Shown here in pieces: positions 4,949 through 5,592 of a DNA stretch of 5,592 nt; the first letter of the stretch is position 1; each line of letters opens with the position of its first letter. Origin of the DNA: DASTCC01 sp035711465 (GTDB lineage: Bacteria > Acidobacteriota > Vicinamibacteria > Vicinamibacterales > SCN-69-37); assembly GCA_035711465.1 (NCBI GenBank), contig DASTCC010000248.1, positions 1-5,592 on the forward strand. Direction: 5' to 3'. The notes beneath the pieces are model-generated. The model was not told where the DNA came from and did not search any database. It was given only the letters and a program-made list of their open reading frames with translations. The position numbers and the translations under genes are program-made.

Positions 4949-5592
4949 TCCGCCGGCTGTTCGGTCTCATCGGGCCGGCGCCGGACCCGTCCGATCCGGG
5001 CGAGCGCGCGGTGCGCGCCAGTTCGCCGGCGGCGCCGATCGTGGTCGCTCCTGGCGCCCCGGTCGATCAGGCCTGGCGCGATCTCGTCAAGCGTCGCGCC
5101 CTCGTCGTCGTCGCCCTGCTTTCGGTGTGGGTGGTGGCGATCGAGGCGCGGTTGTTCCATCTGCAGGTGGTGCAGCACGCCGATCTGGCCGCGCGCGCGG
5201 CGCGACAGCAGCACGACGTCATCAAGTCGCCGGCGATCCGCGGCGACATCGTCGATCGCCACGGCGTGCCGTTCGCCTACTCGGTGCAGGGCTACTCGGT
5301 GACCGCCGATCCGAGCGTCATCGCCAACCCGGCGAAGACGGTGGGCGAGCTCTGCGCGGTGATTCAGTGCGCCGCCGACGAGCGCCGCGAGCTGCTCAAG
5401 CGGCTCTCGGACAGGGAATCGCGCTACGCCCCGGTGCGGCACGTCACCGCGATCTCGCCGGCGCAGACCGATCGTCTGCGCGCCCAGCCGATTCAGGGCA
5501 TCCTGCTGATCGAGGAGACGCGTCGCTACTACCCGCAATCCGAGCTGGGCGCTCAGGTCGTCGGCTTCGTCGGCCGCGAACACGTCGGGCTC
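4945..5592 (+). CDS. ftsI: Penicillin-binding protein, FtsI/PBP3 type septal transpeptidase (partial, C-terminus beyond window)
   Basis: This is the first 216 codons of a class B penicillin-binding protein, which cross-links septal peptidoglycan in the periplasm together with FtsW. A cytoplasmic tail of about 50 residues, proline- and alanine-rich at 11-40, precedes one membrane helix at about 53-66 (LVVVALLSVWVVAI). Then come RLFHLQVV (69-76) and the hallmark IRGDIVDRHG (98-107) of the N-terminal dimerisation domain, followed by YSVTADPSVI (117-126) and RRYYPQSELGAQVVGFVG (193-210), a conserved pedestal-domain segment. The catalytic SxxK, SxN and KTG motifs lie beyond the right edge and cannot be checked. 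GTG 4945 overlaps ftsL by 4 nt. Position after ftsL favours FtsI over other class B enzymes; a sporulation SpoVD-type paralog is less likely. The cytoplasmic tail is somewhat longer than in the best-studied FtsI. Confidence 0.93.
   Translation, partial: MIRRLFGLIGPAPDPSDPGERAVRASSPAAPIVVAPGAPVDQAWRDLVKRRALVVVALLSVWVVAIEARLFHLQVVQHADLAARAARQQHDVIKSPAIRGDIVDRHGVPFAYSVQGYSVTADPSVIANPAKTVGELCAVIQCAADERRELLKRLSDRESRYAPVRHVTAISPAQTDRLRAQPIQGILLIEETRRYYPQSELGAQVVGFVGREHVGL

Overview
The window is GC-rich, gene-dense bacterial DNA with no RNA genes, mobile elements or CRISPR. It holds seven protein genes in two divergent blocks around a 144-bp intergenic region. The right block is the start of a division and cell wall (dcw) cluster: mraZ, rsmH, ftsL, ftsI. 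The high GC, the MraZ and RsmH sequences and the divergent YchF-type protein next door would fit an Acidobacteriota member (Vicinamibacteria-like) or a related deltaproteobacterial-type lineage. That placement is inference from general resemblance, not from a search.

Left block (minus strand, reading 3055 down to 1): a divergent YchF/OLA1-type P-loop protein with a C-terminal TGS domain; 54 bp later a GT-B glycosyltransferase of family 4; then, overlapping it by 4 bp (ATGA), a GT-A family 2 glycosyltransferase with C-terminal membrane helices that runs off the left edge. The two transferases look translationally coupled and probably act in the same glycan or glycolipid pathway. Whether the YchF-like gene shares their transcript is uncertain.

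Intergenic region (3056-3199): a good sigma-70-type promoter reading right (TTGACA, 17-bp spacer, TACCAT), followed at once by three GTGG direct repeats at exactly 10-nt period. These match the form of a MraZ operator and suggest that the dcw block is autoregulated. A 10-bp-arm inverted repeat with one mismatch lies further left, upstream of the YchF-like gene.

Right block (plus strand): mraZ (transcriptional regulator), rsmH (16S rRNA C1402 N4-methyltransferase, overlapping mraZ by 32 nt), ftsL (bitopic divisome protein, ATGA overlap) and ftsI (septal transpeptidase, GTGA overlap, cut by the right edge after 216 codons). All junctions overlap, so this is one tightly coupled operon running out of the window.

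I found no wholly new system. The points most worth a second look are the MraZ-type operator running through the alternative mraZ start codons, the altered nucleotide-binding motifs in the YchF-like protein, the inverted repeat between the divergent genes, and a nearly deterministic aspartate codon-context rule (GAT before C, GAC otherwise) that accompanies a strong excess of GATC.
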